Below, one piece after another: positions 8,212-16,800 of a DNA stretch of 64,000 nucleotides. Source of the DNA: Gulosibacter chungangensis (GTDB lineage Bacteria; Actinomycetota; Actinomycetes; Actinomycetales; Microbacteriaceae); assembly GCF_008831155.1 (NCBI RefSeq), contig NZ_WBKB01000004.1:1-64000 (forward strand), written 5' to 3'. Every line of letters starts with the position of its first letter. Position 1 is the stretch's first letter. The translations under genes were made by a program, and so were the position numbers. The notes under the pieces are model-generated. The model had not been told where the DNA came from and did no database searches. It was given only the letters and a program-made list of their open reading frames with translations.

Positions 8212-9352
8212 TTCGAGCAGACCGGTCGGGCCCCCCACTGATCTCGACATCGCAAAGACCTTCGACGGTGACCGTCTGCGGCAAGCTCGACAACTCGCGT
8301 TGCGCACAAAGCAGAGTCTCGCAGAACCACTTGGCGTCTCGGCCGCCGCTATTGGGCAATATGAATCCGGCGCCACACCACCCCGCGCGGAACTCATCCC
8401 GCTTCTAGCTCGAGAACTTGATGTTCCTCGCGAGTTCTTCGCCGCGGGGCGGCCGCTCGCTCGACTGGAAACAGCCGATGCCTTCTTCCGTAGCCTTCGC
8501 GCCACAACGGCGAAACAGCGCGCAAAGGCAGTGTCCTACACAGAGCAACTGTGGGAACTGGTGCATGCAGTCGAGAAGCACGTGCGCCTGCCACCCGTGA
8601 ACCTGCCTGGCTTCGTTGGTGGCGAGATAGAACCTGGCGCATTCCCCAACGACCCAATAGCGGCAGCTCGGGCACTACGCAAGGCATGGAGGCTAGGCGC
8701 GGAACCGATCCCGCATCTCGTGCGCACCATCGAAAATCGGGGCATCGTCGCAGTATTAGTCCCCTTCGCAGAGAACGAAGTTGCCCGGATCGACGCGTTC
8801 TCCACACTTTCGCTGTCGCGACCGATCATCGTCCTGTCACCCGACCGTGCGAACGACATCTACCGGCACCGCTTCACCGCTGCACACGAACTCGGACACC
8901 TCGTCATGCACGGCGAACTCGCCGGCGGTGACCCCGCATTGGAACGAGAAGCAGACCGATTCGCCGCCGAGTTCCTGACACCAAGTTTGGTGATCCATGA
9001 CCTACTCCCTCGACGGATCGACTTTCGAAAGCTGAACCAGTTGAGCGAACAATGGGGGGTATCCATCAAATCCCTCATCTACAGGAGCAGAGAGGTCGGC
9101 CTGCTATCCGACGCCACCGCTCGACGCGCATACATTCAGCTGAACCAGCTCTCAGAGCAAGGTGTGATCGCAACCCAGCCCGTTTACCAGTTTCCCGGTG
9201 AGGTTCCTTCGCTCCTTCGCCGCGCCGTCGAGATGGCCGAGGCAAACGGTGTGACCATCGCTTCCTTGGCTCAGGAGCTTGCTTGGAAACCAGCACAAGT
9301 CCGCCGAATGCTCGGTGACGCTGATGAACGGCCTGCTTTGCGGCTGGTTTGA
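8198..9352 (+). CDS. XRE-type HTH regulator with ImmA/IrrE metallopeptidase domain
   Basis: The 384-aa protein has an N-terminal XRE helix-turn-helix (RQARQLALRTKQSLAEPLGV then AAIGQYESGATPPRAELI) and a C-terminal ImmA/IrrE-type zinc peptidase with HELGH (in FTAAHELGHLVMHG) and the downstream Glu in EREADRFAAEFL. ATG 8198 is chosen because GGAGGTG lies 8 nt upstream. Proteins of this type bind DNA and cleave a repressor or partner to switch on mobile-element or stress genes (family knowledge). It sits next to the ICE B left end and just before the Thoeris genes, so it may control the cargo or excision; that is inference. Confidence 0.88.
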   Translation: MISRDSSRPVGPPTDLDIAKTFDGDRLRQARQLALRTKQSLAEPLGVSAAAIGQYESGATPPRAELIPLLARELDVPREFFAAGRPLARLETADAFFRSLRATTAKQRAKAVSYTEQLWELVHAVEKHVRLPPVNLPGFVGGEIEPGAFPNDPIAAARALRKAWRLGAEPIPHLVRTIENRGIVAVLVPFAENEVARIDAFSTLSLSRPIIVLSPDRANDIYRHRFTAAHELGHLVMHGELAGGDPALEREADRFAAEFLTPSLVIHDLLPRRIDFRKLNQLSEQWGVSIKSLIYRSREVGLLSDATARRAYIQLNQLSEQGVIATQPVYQFPGEVPSLLRRAVEMAEANGVTIASLAQELAWKPAQVRRMLGDADERPALRLV

Positions 9353-9429
9353 TGAGTCGCTCCATCTAGACAGGGAAATCACGAGCGTCTGGTCAAGTCC
9401 ACACCGCTCTCAGAACAAAAGAGGAAATC

Positions 9430-9939
9430 ATGAGTTATAGAAACAAGACATATGTCGCGTTTGCCAGCGAGGACATCTCCAAGTACCGCCTGATGGAAGC
9501 CTGGAGGGAGAATGCCAACATCGACTTCGACTTCTACGATGCTCACGATCTCTTCATTTCCCGCGACACGAGCAAGCCCGAGACGATCAAGCGGAACCTG
9601 CGTGAACGAATGAAGAACGCCAAGCAGGTAGTCCTTCTTGGCAGCAGCGATGGCAAGAGGAAGGGTGGAGATGGCGTCTCGTTCCTCGCTCACGAGGTCA
9701 AGGTAATGATCGAGTTCAACCTGCCCATTGTCGTTGCGAACCTCGACGGTGACCGGAACATCGACAGAAACTTCATACCCGCACCGCTCCTAAACGCTGA
9801 CTACTACACACTGTCGGTTTCCTTCCAGCCGAAGATAATTAAGTTCGCCCTGGACAACTACGCCCCCCGGTACTCGACGAGCGACAACTCTGGTCCGCAC
9901 TACTACAAGTCCGAAATCTACGAGCAGCTCGGCCTCTAA
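9430..9939 (+). CDS. thsB: TIR-domain protein, ThsB-like (type II Thoeris)
   Basis: The 169-aa product is a stand-alone TIR-like domain of the MTH538/ThsB kind: N-terminal KTYVAFASEDISKYRLM strand-helix, IKRNLRERMKNAKQVVLLGS, then the FLAHEVKVMIEF block with a Glu in the position of the TIR catalytic residue, and the PIVVANLDG strand. ThsB proteins sense phage infection and make an ADP-ribose-type signal from NAD (known for Thoeris). The gene has a good AGAGGA ribosome site and ends directly at the start of the TM-macro gene, which supports a two-gene system. The exact product cannot be told from sequence; for type II systems a histidine-ADPR signal has been reported. Confidence 0.82.
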   Translation: MSYRNKTYVAFASEDISKYRLMEAWRENANIDFDFYDAHDLFISRDTSKPETIKRNLRERMKNAKQVVLLGSSDGKRKGGDGVSFLAHEVKVMIEFNLPIVVANLDGDRNIDRNFIPAPLLNADYYTLSVSFQPKIIKFALDNYAPRYSTSDNSGPHYYKSEIYEQLGL

Positions 9940-10791
9940 ATGAGCGACCTCATACACGATCTACGTACTTGGCGGTTCTGGCGTTGGTTCCTCATTCAAA
10001 CGTTCTCCGCAGTCGGAGTTCTTGCGGTTCTGCTCGAACTGACCAACTTCATTTTCGGGAGTCTTCCGATCGAGGGGTGGCCGCTCGCCATCATCATTGC
10101 TGTCGTTTCGGTCGGGTACGGACTTGTCCGTGCTTGGCCGCGCCCCATCCGGCAGGACTACAACTCGCCCAACACAAGGATCGAGATTGTGAAGGGCGAT
10201 CTGTTCGTGCAGGATTGCAATATCGTTGTGGGCACGTGCGATACGTTCGATACGTCCGTTCCTAACGTCATCTCGAAGAACAGCGTTCAAGGTCAGGCAC
10301 TCGAACGCCTCTACGGTGGCGATACGGATCAACTGGACCGCGAACTCGCTGCTGCACTGCAGGGCAAAGCAGTAACGTCAACGATTCATAAGCCTGGCAA
10401 GACTGAGAAATACGGTGTTGGGGCCGTGGCGACGCTTCGAAACGGTTCTCATCGCCTCTATTTCTTGGCCTACAGCGAGATGAACGAGGCCAACGAAGCA
10501 CAGAGTACGCCGGATGGTATCTGGCGAAGCCTCGCATCATTGTGGGAGGAGGTCTCGCAGACTGCGAACGGAACGGCGGTAGCCGTACCCGTCATCGGTG
10601 GAGGACAGTCCCGGCTATCACAGGTCATGCCGGCACAAGACTCGATCCGCTTCATCGTGATGTCCTTTATGTTCGCGTCACGCACGAAGAAGGTCTGCGA
10701 TCAGCTGCGAATAGTGGTGCATCCGAGGGAGTTCGATCGCCTGGACAGGCTCGAGGTCCAAGCGTTCCTGTCATCGATGAGGCCGTCGTGA
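9940..10791 (+). CDS. thsA: TM-macro effector, ThsA-like (type II Thoeris; DUF6430)
   Basis: The 283-aa protein has two membrane helices (about residues 15-38 and 46-66) followed by a macro-like domain from about residue 78: RIEIVKGDLFVQ, VVGTCDTFDT, ISKNSVQGQALERLYGGD and AVPVIGGGQSRL are the conserved blocks. This TM plus macro layout beside a TIR gene is the type II Thoeris effector pattern: the macro domain binds the TIR-made signal and the membrane part carries out abortive defence (family knowledge). It starts immediately after the thsB stop. Its TGA overlaps the GTG of a HIT-family gene. Confidence 0.82.
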   Translation: MSDLIHDLRTWRFWRWFLIQTFSAVGVLAVLLELTNFIFGSLPIEGWPLAIIIAVVSVGYGLVRAWPRPIRQDYNSPNTRIEIVKGDLFVQDCNIVVGTCDTFDTSVPNVISKNSVQGQALERLYGGDTDQLDRELAAALQGKAVTSTIHKPGKTEKYGVGAVATLRNGSHRLYFLAYSEMNEANEAQSTPDGIWRSLASLWEEVSQTANGTAVAVPVIGGGQSRLSQVMPAQDSIRFIVMSFMFASRTKKVCDQLRIVVHPREFDRLDRLEVQAFLSSMRPS

Positions 10792-11234
10792 GTGAGTCAG
10801 CTATTCGGCTTCCTGACGCGCAGCCGTGCGCGTTTTGCGCCTACCTCAAGGGAAGTCGACCGTTCACCTTCGTGACCAGGAACACGTTGACAGCGGTTAT
10901 GGTTACGCAGGAACAGCGTGGGAAACCGCACCTTCTCGTCATCCCTACCGTGCACAGAGAGACCATTCTCGATTTGACAGATGATGAGTGTGCGGCGCTG
11001 ATGGTCGAAGTAAGGAACTCAGCCAGGGCTATCGACGCCGCTTACCAGCGTCCAGGCATCTCCGTCTGGCAGAACAACGGTGAGACGGCAAGCCAGTCGA
11101 TCAGGCACGTTCACTTCCACGTCGCCGGAACCCTAGACTCTGGCGGTACCGAATGGGGTCCTGTGGAAGAGATGCCGCTCGCCAAGACAGAACTCATTGC
11201 CAAGCAAGTTCGCGCCCACTGGCCGTCATCGTAG
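10788..11234 (+). CDS. HIT-family nucleotide hydrolase coupled to Thoeris
   Basis: The 148-aa product has the histidine triad HVHFHVA near residue 105, an N-terminal CAFC zinc-type pair, and the LLVIPTVHRETILDLTDDE block usual in HIT (Hint-like) proteins. Such enzymes hydrolyse nucleoside phosphoramidates or dinucleotides (family knowledge). The start is the GTG at 10788, sharing GTGA with the ThsA stop, so translation is coupled. A HIT gene is not a standard Thoeris part; because the Thoeris signal is a nucleotide, a role in removing or modifying it is an attractive inference. It could also be unrelated metabolism carried as a passenger. Confidence 0.85.
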   Translation: MSESAIRLPDAQPCAFCAYLKGSRPFTFVTRNTLTAVMVTQEQRGKPHLLVIPTVHRETILDLTDDECAALMVEVRNSARAIDAAYQRPGISVWQNNGETASQSIRHVHFHVAGTLDSGGTEWGPVEEMPLAKTELIAKQVRAHWPSS

Positions 11235-11319
11235 ACGCCACGTTGACCGAACGAAATCACTAGGGATTCGTTATTCCCCTAACGTCTCGCGCCGGGACAT
11301 TTCGTGTCGCCGTTCAAAG

Positions 11320-11988
11320 CTATGGTGCGGGCGAAGGACTAACGATGTTGACATCCACAGGAGTTGGAGCATCGTCCAGGGGAACCGCCCAAGATACGGT
11401 GTGAGCGATCGCGAGCAGCGTTAGCCCGACTAGCGCGATTAAGAAGCCGTCACGGAAAACAGTGACCATCGCGCGGCGAGTCCTGGATGTCGTATGCACT
11501 GCCAGAACGTACTGTCGAAGCTCCTCTCGGCGGGGATCACGAAGGTGAATGAAGTCTTCTACCGTGACCACTCCAAGGACTTTGTTCGACACCGCGACAC
11601 CGGCAAAAACCAGAACTGCCATGATGACAATGAGAACGCCGACCAACCAGATGACGAGCAAGCTGGTGGAGGTCGAGGCAACGGCCCAGAGCCGCTCGAA
11701 GGCGGCAGTGCTCAGTCCGATGGCCGCAATGATCGCTGTGAGTGCGAACTCTGCACGGCGCCGAACCGCCTCGATGCCCGCTGATTCGCTTTTCAGACGC
11801 TCGTCATAGGACGAGCGTGCCATGGCAAGGTTCCGTTTGGGGCACTCGTCTATCCACTTCGTTTCAGGTGCCTCTTCCTTCGGCATCCACACTCTCCGGC
11901 CAGCGAAGAGACCCAGCGCCGTACTCGCAACCATGCGAACTTCGGCGAATGCACGTCTTGTCTTGTCGCGAAATGTCTGCTTTCTCAT
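11320..11988 (-). CDS. Membrane protein of the graspetide-like operon
   Basis: The 222-aa protein has a basic N-terminus, a charged helical part (residues about 58-80), a helix pair near residues 81-135 and a last hydrophobic helix near 180-200, giving roughly three to four membrane segments, then a short Pro-rich outside tail. I do not recognise the family; the layout resembles small SLATT-like channel proteins but that is weak. Its ATG shares ATGA with the ATP-grasp stop, so it is made with the peptide maturase. It could export the peptide, give immunity or be the membrane target. It converges with the HIT gene, leaving 85 bp between them. Confidence 0.72.
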   Translation of the reverse strand: MRKQTFRDKTRRAFAEVRMVASTALGLFAGRRVWMPKEEAPETKWIDECPKRNLAMARSSYDERLKSESAGIEAVRRRAEFALTAIIAAIGLSTAAFERLWAVASTSTSLLVIWLVGVLIVIMAVLVFAGVAVSNKVLGVVTVEDFIHLRDPRREELRQYVLAVHTTSRTRRAMVTVFRDGFLIALVGLTLLAIAHTVSWAVPLDDAPTPVDVNIVSPSPAP

Positions 11989-12929
11989 GTGGCCCCCACG
12001 AGTAGATCTGCGAGGGTGTCAGTGACCGCCATACCCACTCGCTCCGGAAGGAAAAGCCACTGCCCCGATGGGTTCACATCGAGAAGGTATACCTCCCCAT
12101 CAGGCGTTTGGACCCAATCTTGGCTCGAGTATCCGAGTCCGAGATGACTCGCAATTGTCAGCGCGCCTGTGGGCGCTATCGAGCTCGCGTCAGGGGCTTC
12201 TACAAATGCAGAATGATGGCGTGAACGCCGCCGCCAATCAGCGGGAGCAGTTAGGTCAACATCTAGCGCTGCTACCCAGCTACGATCGCCGACGGTGACA
12301 ACGCGAAGATGCTTAACAGCCGGTATCCGTTCCTGGACAATGAATGGCGCTGCGTTCAGTGCGCTAAGCCGAATGTCTGTAGGCATCATGGACTCGGCGT
12401 AGACCGTCATTGTCTCACCGTCCTGGATGAACTGGCCCGTACCGAGAGGCTTAACAATGACCTCGTTCGAGAAGGTAGTCGCGACTGCCTCGCTACTCGT
12501 CGTGACTAGTGTTCTTGGGTATGGAATGCCAAGTCTGACTGCAGCCTTCCATTGCCAGAGCTTCGATTCAGCTCTGCGCAGCGCCACTGGGCTTGTTATC
12601 CAACTGACTTTGCAGTCGTCCAGAAGCCATGAGTACGCCGAATGCCAAGTTCCAAGCTCCAAAGCTCTCAGCGAGCCTGTTTTGATGGCAAGCCCCCAGT
12701 CTGCCCGGTGAAGACGTCGTAGCCACCCAAATCGCGCATCGGTGAGGTCGTGCCAAGCGCCATCAACTTTCGCGGCGTAACCTTCATCGCTTATCGAAAG
12801 ACCGCCGCTCATGACTGACTCAAGGTCGAAGATCAGTGGGCGATTTCCGCGTGTTATAAGGGCATTCTCGACAGCGGCGATATGAGGATCATCACGTTCA
12901 CCGATGAGGATGGGTGCTCTGTAGCTCAA
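11985..12929 (-). CDS. ATP-grasp peptide maturase, graspetide (MvdD/MdnC) type
   Basis: The 314-aa enzyme has the layout of graspetide ligases, which make ester or amide links between Ser/Thr/Lys and Asp/Glu side chains of a precursor using ATP. Visible family marks are FGWLRRLHRADWG, the LWQWKAAVRLGIPYPRTLVT pre-ATP-grasp helix-strand, VIVKPLGTG, FIVQERIPAVKHLRVVTVGD and the metal-binding end EVYLLDVNPSGQWLFLP. The start is a TTG at 12927-12929 that shares TTGA with the stop of the small gene upstream; no ATG fits. Coupling to a 55-aa gene with a Thr/Glu/Asp-rich centre makes a RiPP role likely. The class of graspetide is not one I can assign. Confidence 0.85.
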   Translation of the reverse strand: MSYRAPILIGERDDPHIAAVENALITRGNRPLIFDLESVMSGGLSISDEGYAAKVDGAWHDLTDARFGWLRRLHRADWGLAIKTGSLRALELGTWHSAYSWLLDDCKVSWITSPVALRRAESKLWQWKAAVRLGIPYPRTLVTTSSEAVATTFSNEVIVKPLGTGQFIQDGETMTVYAESMMPTDIRLSALNAAPFIVQERIPAVKHLRVVTVGDRSWVAALDVDLTAPADWRRRSRHHSAFVEAPDASSIAPTGALTIASHLGLGYSSQDWVQTPDGEVYLLDVNPSGQWLFLPERVGMAVTDTLADLLVGAT

Positions 12930-13093
12930 CGAGGCCCGACGTAACTTAGGAGGAGTTGCGTGACTGCCTCATCGGTATCTGATGATTCAATTGTCTCTGT
13001 GATCGTTGCTGTCCCGCGGACACTATTGACATCGCTTTGCGGGTAGCGTGCTAACTCGGCAAACAAGGACGTTAAGGCTTCTCTTGTCTGCAT
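12926..13093 (-). CDS. Candidate graspetide precursor peptide, 55 aa
   Basis: This small ORF starts at an ATG (13091-13093) with GGATGG about 8 nt before it and ends in a TGA overlapping the TTG start of the ATP-grasp gene. The N-terminal half (LTSLFAELARYPQ) could act as a leader helix. Residues 28-42 form a dense run of ester-capable residues (TATITETIESSDTDE) suited to omega-ester rings. The C-terminus is AVTQLLLSYVGPR. Evidence is position, coupling and composition; there is no homology that I can recall, so it may instead be a small unrelated coupled protein. Confidence 0.65.
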   Translation of the reverse strand: MQTREALTSLFAELARYPQSDVNSVRGTATITETIESSDTDEAVTQLLLSYVGPR

Positions 13094-13387
13094 TAGTGTT
13101 CCATCCGAGAGATCACTATCGGGGAAAACCCGAACCCGTGATCAGATGTCTCGATTGTGTGCGTGAGCGTTGAAGGCTGCGGACGGGGCTTAGGTTCGGG
13201 CTCGTTACGCTGCGTGTCCACGGCAAGCAGTCCGAACAACGATGTTGATGTGTTCATTGGACTCCAATGGCGGTTTACGTCAGGGAACTCTTGAATCTTA
13301 CCGTGGAGATCGACAACGGTGCAGTGGAGGTGTGGGGGTCTCCTGGATCACAGCGATGTCTCTGGGCCACGAAGCCAGTCGAGCCTG
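13094..13387. other. Gap between the peptide operon and the relaxase operon
   Basis: About 290 bases with no convincing gene. It should contain the promoter of the peptide operon (read leftward) and the 3' end of the relaxase operon. CCCGAACC near 13129 and GGTTCGGG near 13194 could pair across a long loop, which I regard as weak. Confidence 0.4.
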
Positions 13388-13744
13388 TCAGTCCGCTAGC
13401 TCGGCCGACTCGGTCCTTGTTCTTCGTTCGGCGCGGGCGACCACAGCCTCGCGTACCCGGACGCGGGCGAGCAGGATCAGGCTGACAGGTCCCATGATGA
13501 CGAACTTCATGGTGTTCCACAGGCACAGGAGGACGAGGAGGTTGAGCCATCCGGGTCCGCCGTCCGCGATGAGGGTGGTGAAGGTGCTCGCGGCCAGGAG
13601 GTAGGGCACGGCGAGGAGCATCGCGGGTACGCCCCATTTGAGTCCTCGGCGGGTGCGGATGGCGTCGAGGAGGATGTTGGTGGGCATGTAACGGCGCAGG
13701 AAGGCGCGGGTGTGGACGCTGAGAGTCCAGAGCTGGCGGATCAT
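13388..13744 (-). CDS. Small membrane protein downstream of the relaxase
   Basis: The 118-aa protein has a cytoplasmic basic start (MIRQLWTLSVHTRAFLRRY), a helix at about residues 38-55, a second at about 66-95 and a charged Arg-rich tail. Genes of this size and place follow MobF relaxases in many actinobacterial ICEs and are often mislabelled as transporters. It reads in the same direction as the relaxase with about 150 bases between, and has its own GCACCGC-hairpin leader and a GAGAGG ribosome site. Confidence 0.65.
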   Translation of the reverse strand: MIRQLWTLSVHTRAFLRRYMPTNILLDAIRTRRGLKWGVPAMLLAVPYLLAASTFTTLIADGGPGWLNLLVLLCLWNTMKFVIMGPVSLILLARVRVREAVVARAERRTRTESAELAD

Positions 13745-13791
13745 GACGGGGGTTTCCTCTCACATGCACGACTGATCGTCGGAGGCGGTGC
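13745..13791 (-). promoter_or_regulatory. GCACCGC-hairpin leader before the relaxase-linked membrane gene
   Basis: On the minus strand GCACCGC (13785-13791) is followed by CGAC-GATCA-GTCG (13769-13781) and then GAGAGGAAAC, the same order as in the recombinase leaders. Confidence 0.42.
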
Positions 13792-13897
13792 GTGTGTGGG
13801 TGGCCGTGCGGCCTGCCCCGAGGAGCGTCATATCAAGGAGAAATCCGCCTCACTTTCAAGAGTACGACGCACCAGCGACAATCGGAAGGGCAACCGG

Positions 13898-16800
13898 TCA
13901 CAGGCCCCGGCTCGCACCCTCGCGCCGCACCGTCCGCGAAAGGTCATCGCTGCCCTCGCCGCCGGCGAGGTCGCGGAGCCTCGCGAGGGCGGCTTTCGCT
14001 CGTGCCGCGTCGATCTTCTGCGCATCGCTATTGGGTGCAGGGTCGAGCGGCGTGCGTGTGGTGATGCCGTAGCGGTCGCGATACGCGGCGACCGTTCGCG
14101 CTTGCTGTTTCCACGCTGCCGCAGCTCTCGCATCTGCCGGTGTGTCTCCGAGTGCGAGCGCCCATTCCTGCTGTTCGGTGAGGGCTTGGTCGAGGACTGC
14201 TTCGGCGCGTTGCTGGATCAGCTCGCGCCGTTCCGTGAGGGCCTTTCTCATCTCTGCGGACATGGGCCCGGTTGCTTCGGGGATGAGGCCGGCGATCAGG
14301 CGGGGTGCCTTGCGGGTACGCCCAGAACCAGCCGGCCTCTCGGTCGCGCGGGCGAGGCGGTGGTGCAGGACGGAGGCGATGTCGTCGGCGTCGCCGAACC
14401 CGCGGGCTGCGACCATCCGAGGCATGAGGGCGTCGATGTTGTGGTGGTTCGCTTCCGCCCGCCGGAGTTCGGCGGTGAGGGCGCCGAATGCGTCGGAGTG
14501 GATCGTGTCTTCTGCTTCGTCCGGGGTGAGACCGGATTGACGGATGAGGGTGGCGAAGCGGTCGTGTTGGGCGGCTTGCGCGATCGTCTCGTACTCGGCC
14601 GCGAGTTGACCCACCGACCCCCAGGTCTCGTGTTCGGCCGTGATCGTCTCGTGCGCGGAGAGCTCGGCACCGACGTGCTGCAGGACCCCGAAGAGCACGC
14701 TCCGCGCGGTCGCCTCCGGGTCATCCGCGGGATGGGGGGTGGTGTGGTTGTCGTCGGGGCGGTCGGTGGCGATGTAGACGAGGTTCGATTGTCTTCCGCG
14801 GGTCATCGCGACATACAGGTTCTCCCGCGTCGTAGACGAATCAACAAGCACATGCGAGGTATCCGTCGTGATGCCCTGCGCCCTATGCGCCGTGACTGCG
14901 TATCCCAGATCAACATGATCGGAGACATAGTCCGCCGGGAGGAGCACGGTGCCGCGGCTGTTCGCGCGGCGGACGGTCAGCGATCCGTCATCGCGAATGT
15001 CGGTGACGGTCCAGCGGTCCCCGTTGCGTACCCATCCCCGCGGGGTGTGGAGACGACGGTCGTTCTTCCTGGTAATGATCGTGTCGCCGACCCCGGCACG
15101 GGCATCACCGTGGAGGGCGACTTCACGGCGAGCGTTCACCGTACCGTCGAGGATGAGGTCAGCGCGGGCACGCTGATTCAGAGCATGGACGGACTCGGTC
15201 GAGTCCGCAATCAACACCGTCGAAACCCCGGCAAGGGCATCGGCGCGCCAGGCGGTGTAGGCGGCGTCAATCATCGCCTCGGTATCACCGCCAGTGATGC
15301 GACCGTGGGTGGCGTAGGCGTCGATGGCTTCGGTGTGGCCGTGACGGAGATCAAGGGAGGCGGTCTTCTCCCAGTCGTTGACGAAGCGGTGCACATCGAC
15401 CAGTTCCGGGGCATCGCCGCGGTCGTGCACGAGGAGGGAGAACGCGCCACCAGCGGTGACGGATTGCAGTTGCGCCCAGTCACCCACCAACAGCACCTTC
15501 GCCCCCACCTCCACCGCGTGCGCCGTGATCCGGTCGATCGAGAGGGTGCCGGCAAGGGAGGCTTCGTCCACAATCACGAGCTGCCCCTTACGGAATGACA
15601 CGCCTACGTTCTGGTGGTCTTGCCACCACTTCGCGGTGTTCTCCGTCCGGATACCCAGATCATCAGAGAGGACCTGCGCGGCCACCGCCGACGGTGCCAG
15701 CCCGACGACGCTGCCGCGCCCATGCTCCCGCTCCCACGCCGTGCGTAAGGCACGCATCGCTGTCGTCTTCCCGGCCCCGGCCGGGCCGACCAAGACGTCC
15801 ACTGCTCGGCCTGAGATCGCAATGCCGGTGAGGGCTGCGGTTTGGTCGTCGGCGAGGAGCCTGCCGTCGCGGTCCGGGCGATGGGTGACCTTCTCGACCA
15901 CCTCGACGGGCACGGTGGGTGCGGTCATGGTGCGGGCGCGCTCGAGGAGCCGGTCTTCCGCCGCAAGGATGCCAGGCGACGAGTAGACCGTCGATGCGAC
16001 TGGTCGGAATCTGCTGCTGCCGTCAGCCCGACGGAACACGGTCGGGCTGGACGCAAGCTCGGGCGGGGTGAGCTGGATCGACGCGCGCTCGGCAGCATCG
16101 ACCACCATCCCGACGACAGCTTCACGATCCTGCGTGGTGGCGAACCGGTACGGCATCGTTTGGCGGGCGGCTTCGGCGGTAAGGTTCCAGCGCCGCCAGG
16201 TCGACCGCTTCTCACCAACTGTCTCCACCACGCTGCGCCCGAGCGAAGCGATCACGTCCAAAGGCACATCGTCCGCGCGCAACAGCATGGGGGCGTCGTT
16301 GGCGGCGACGGTGCGAGCCCAGCGGGTGGCGTCTTCACCGAGAAGGTGCGACGCACGACCCCTCCACTCACTCGTGAGGTCCGCGAGGGAACGCACCTGC
16401 TTCTCCGGCCGGGTCGCCAACGTCGCCTGCGCCCGCAACTTGATGACCGTCGCCAGCGACGGCTGCCGACCGTGACGGGCAACGTACTCAGCGATGAGAC
16501 GGTTCTTCTCCTGATCGATCTGCCTGGACCTGGATGAGAACTCCGCCACCAGTGGCTCGGGCACGGTAGTGATCGCCCAGGCAGGGTTGCGGTCGCGTCC
16601 CATGTCACGCGCCTCCCACTCGACGCCGAACGCACGGGTGAGGTGATCAGCGAACACGGCCTCGTGAAGTTCAGAGAGGGCGACGGTCGCGGCGTGGAGG
16701 GGTCGGCCGTCGAGGGAGCGCCATTTGCCGTCGTGGACGGTCTGCACCTTGTTCGAGATCACGACATGCGTGTGCAGATGCGGGTCACCCGCCCGTGAGT

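Noticed and set aside
13129-13201. Long-loop pairing CCCGAACC/GGTTCGGG as a riboswitch
   Set aside because: The loop exceeds 50 bases and no conserved partner copy exists to support it.
13242-13604. Plus-strand ORFs in the 13.2-13.6 kb gap
   Set aside because: No ribosome site or family pattern, and they run antisense to the membrane protein gene.
13712-15598. Long plus-strand ORF (628 aa) over the relaxase gene
   Set aside because: It is antisense to a clear MobF relaxase and has the low-quality composition of GC-rich shadow frames.
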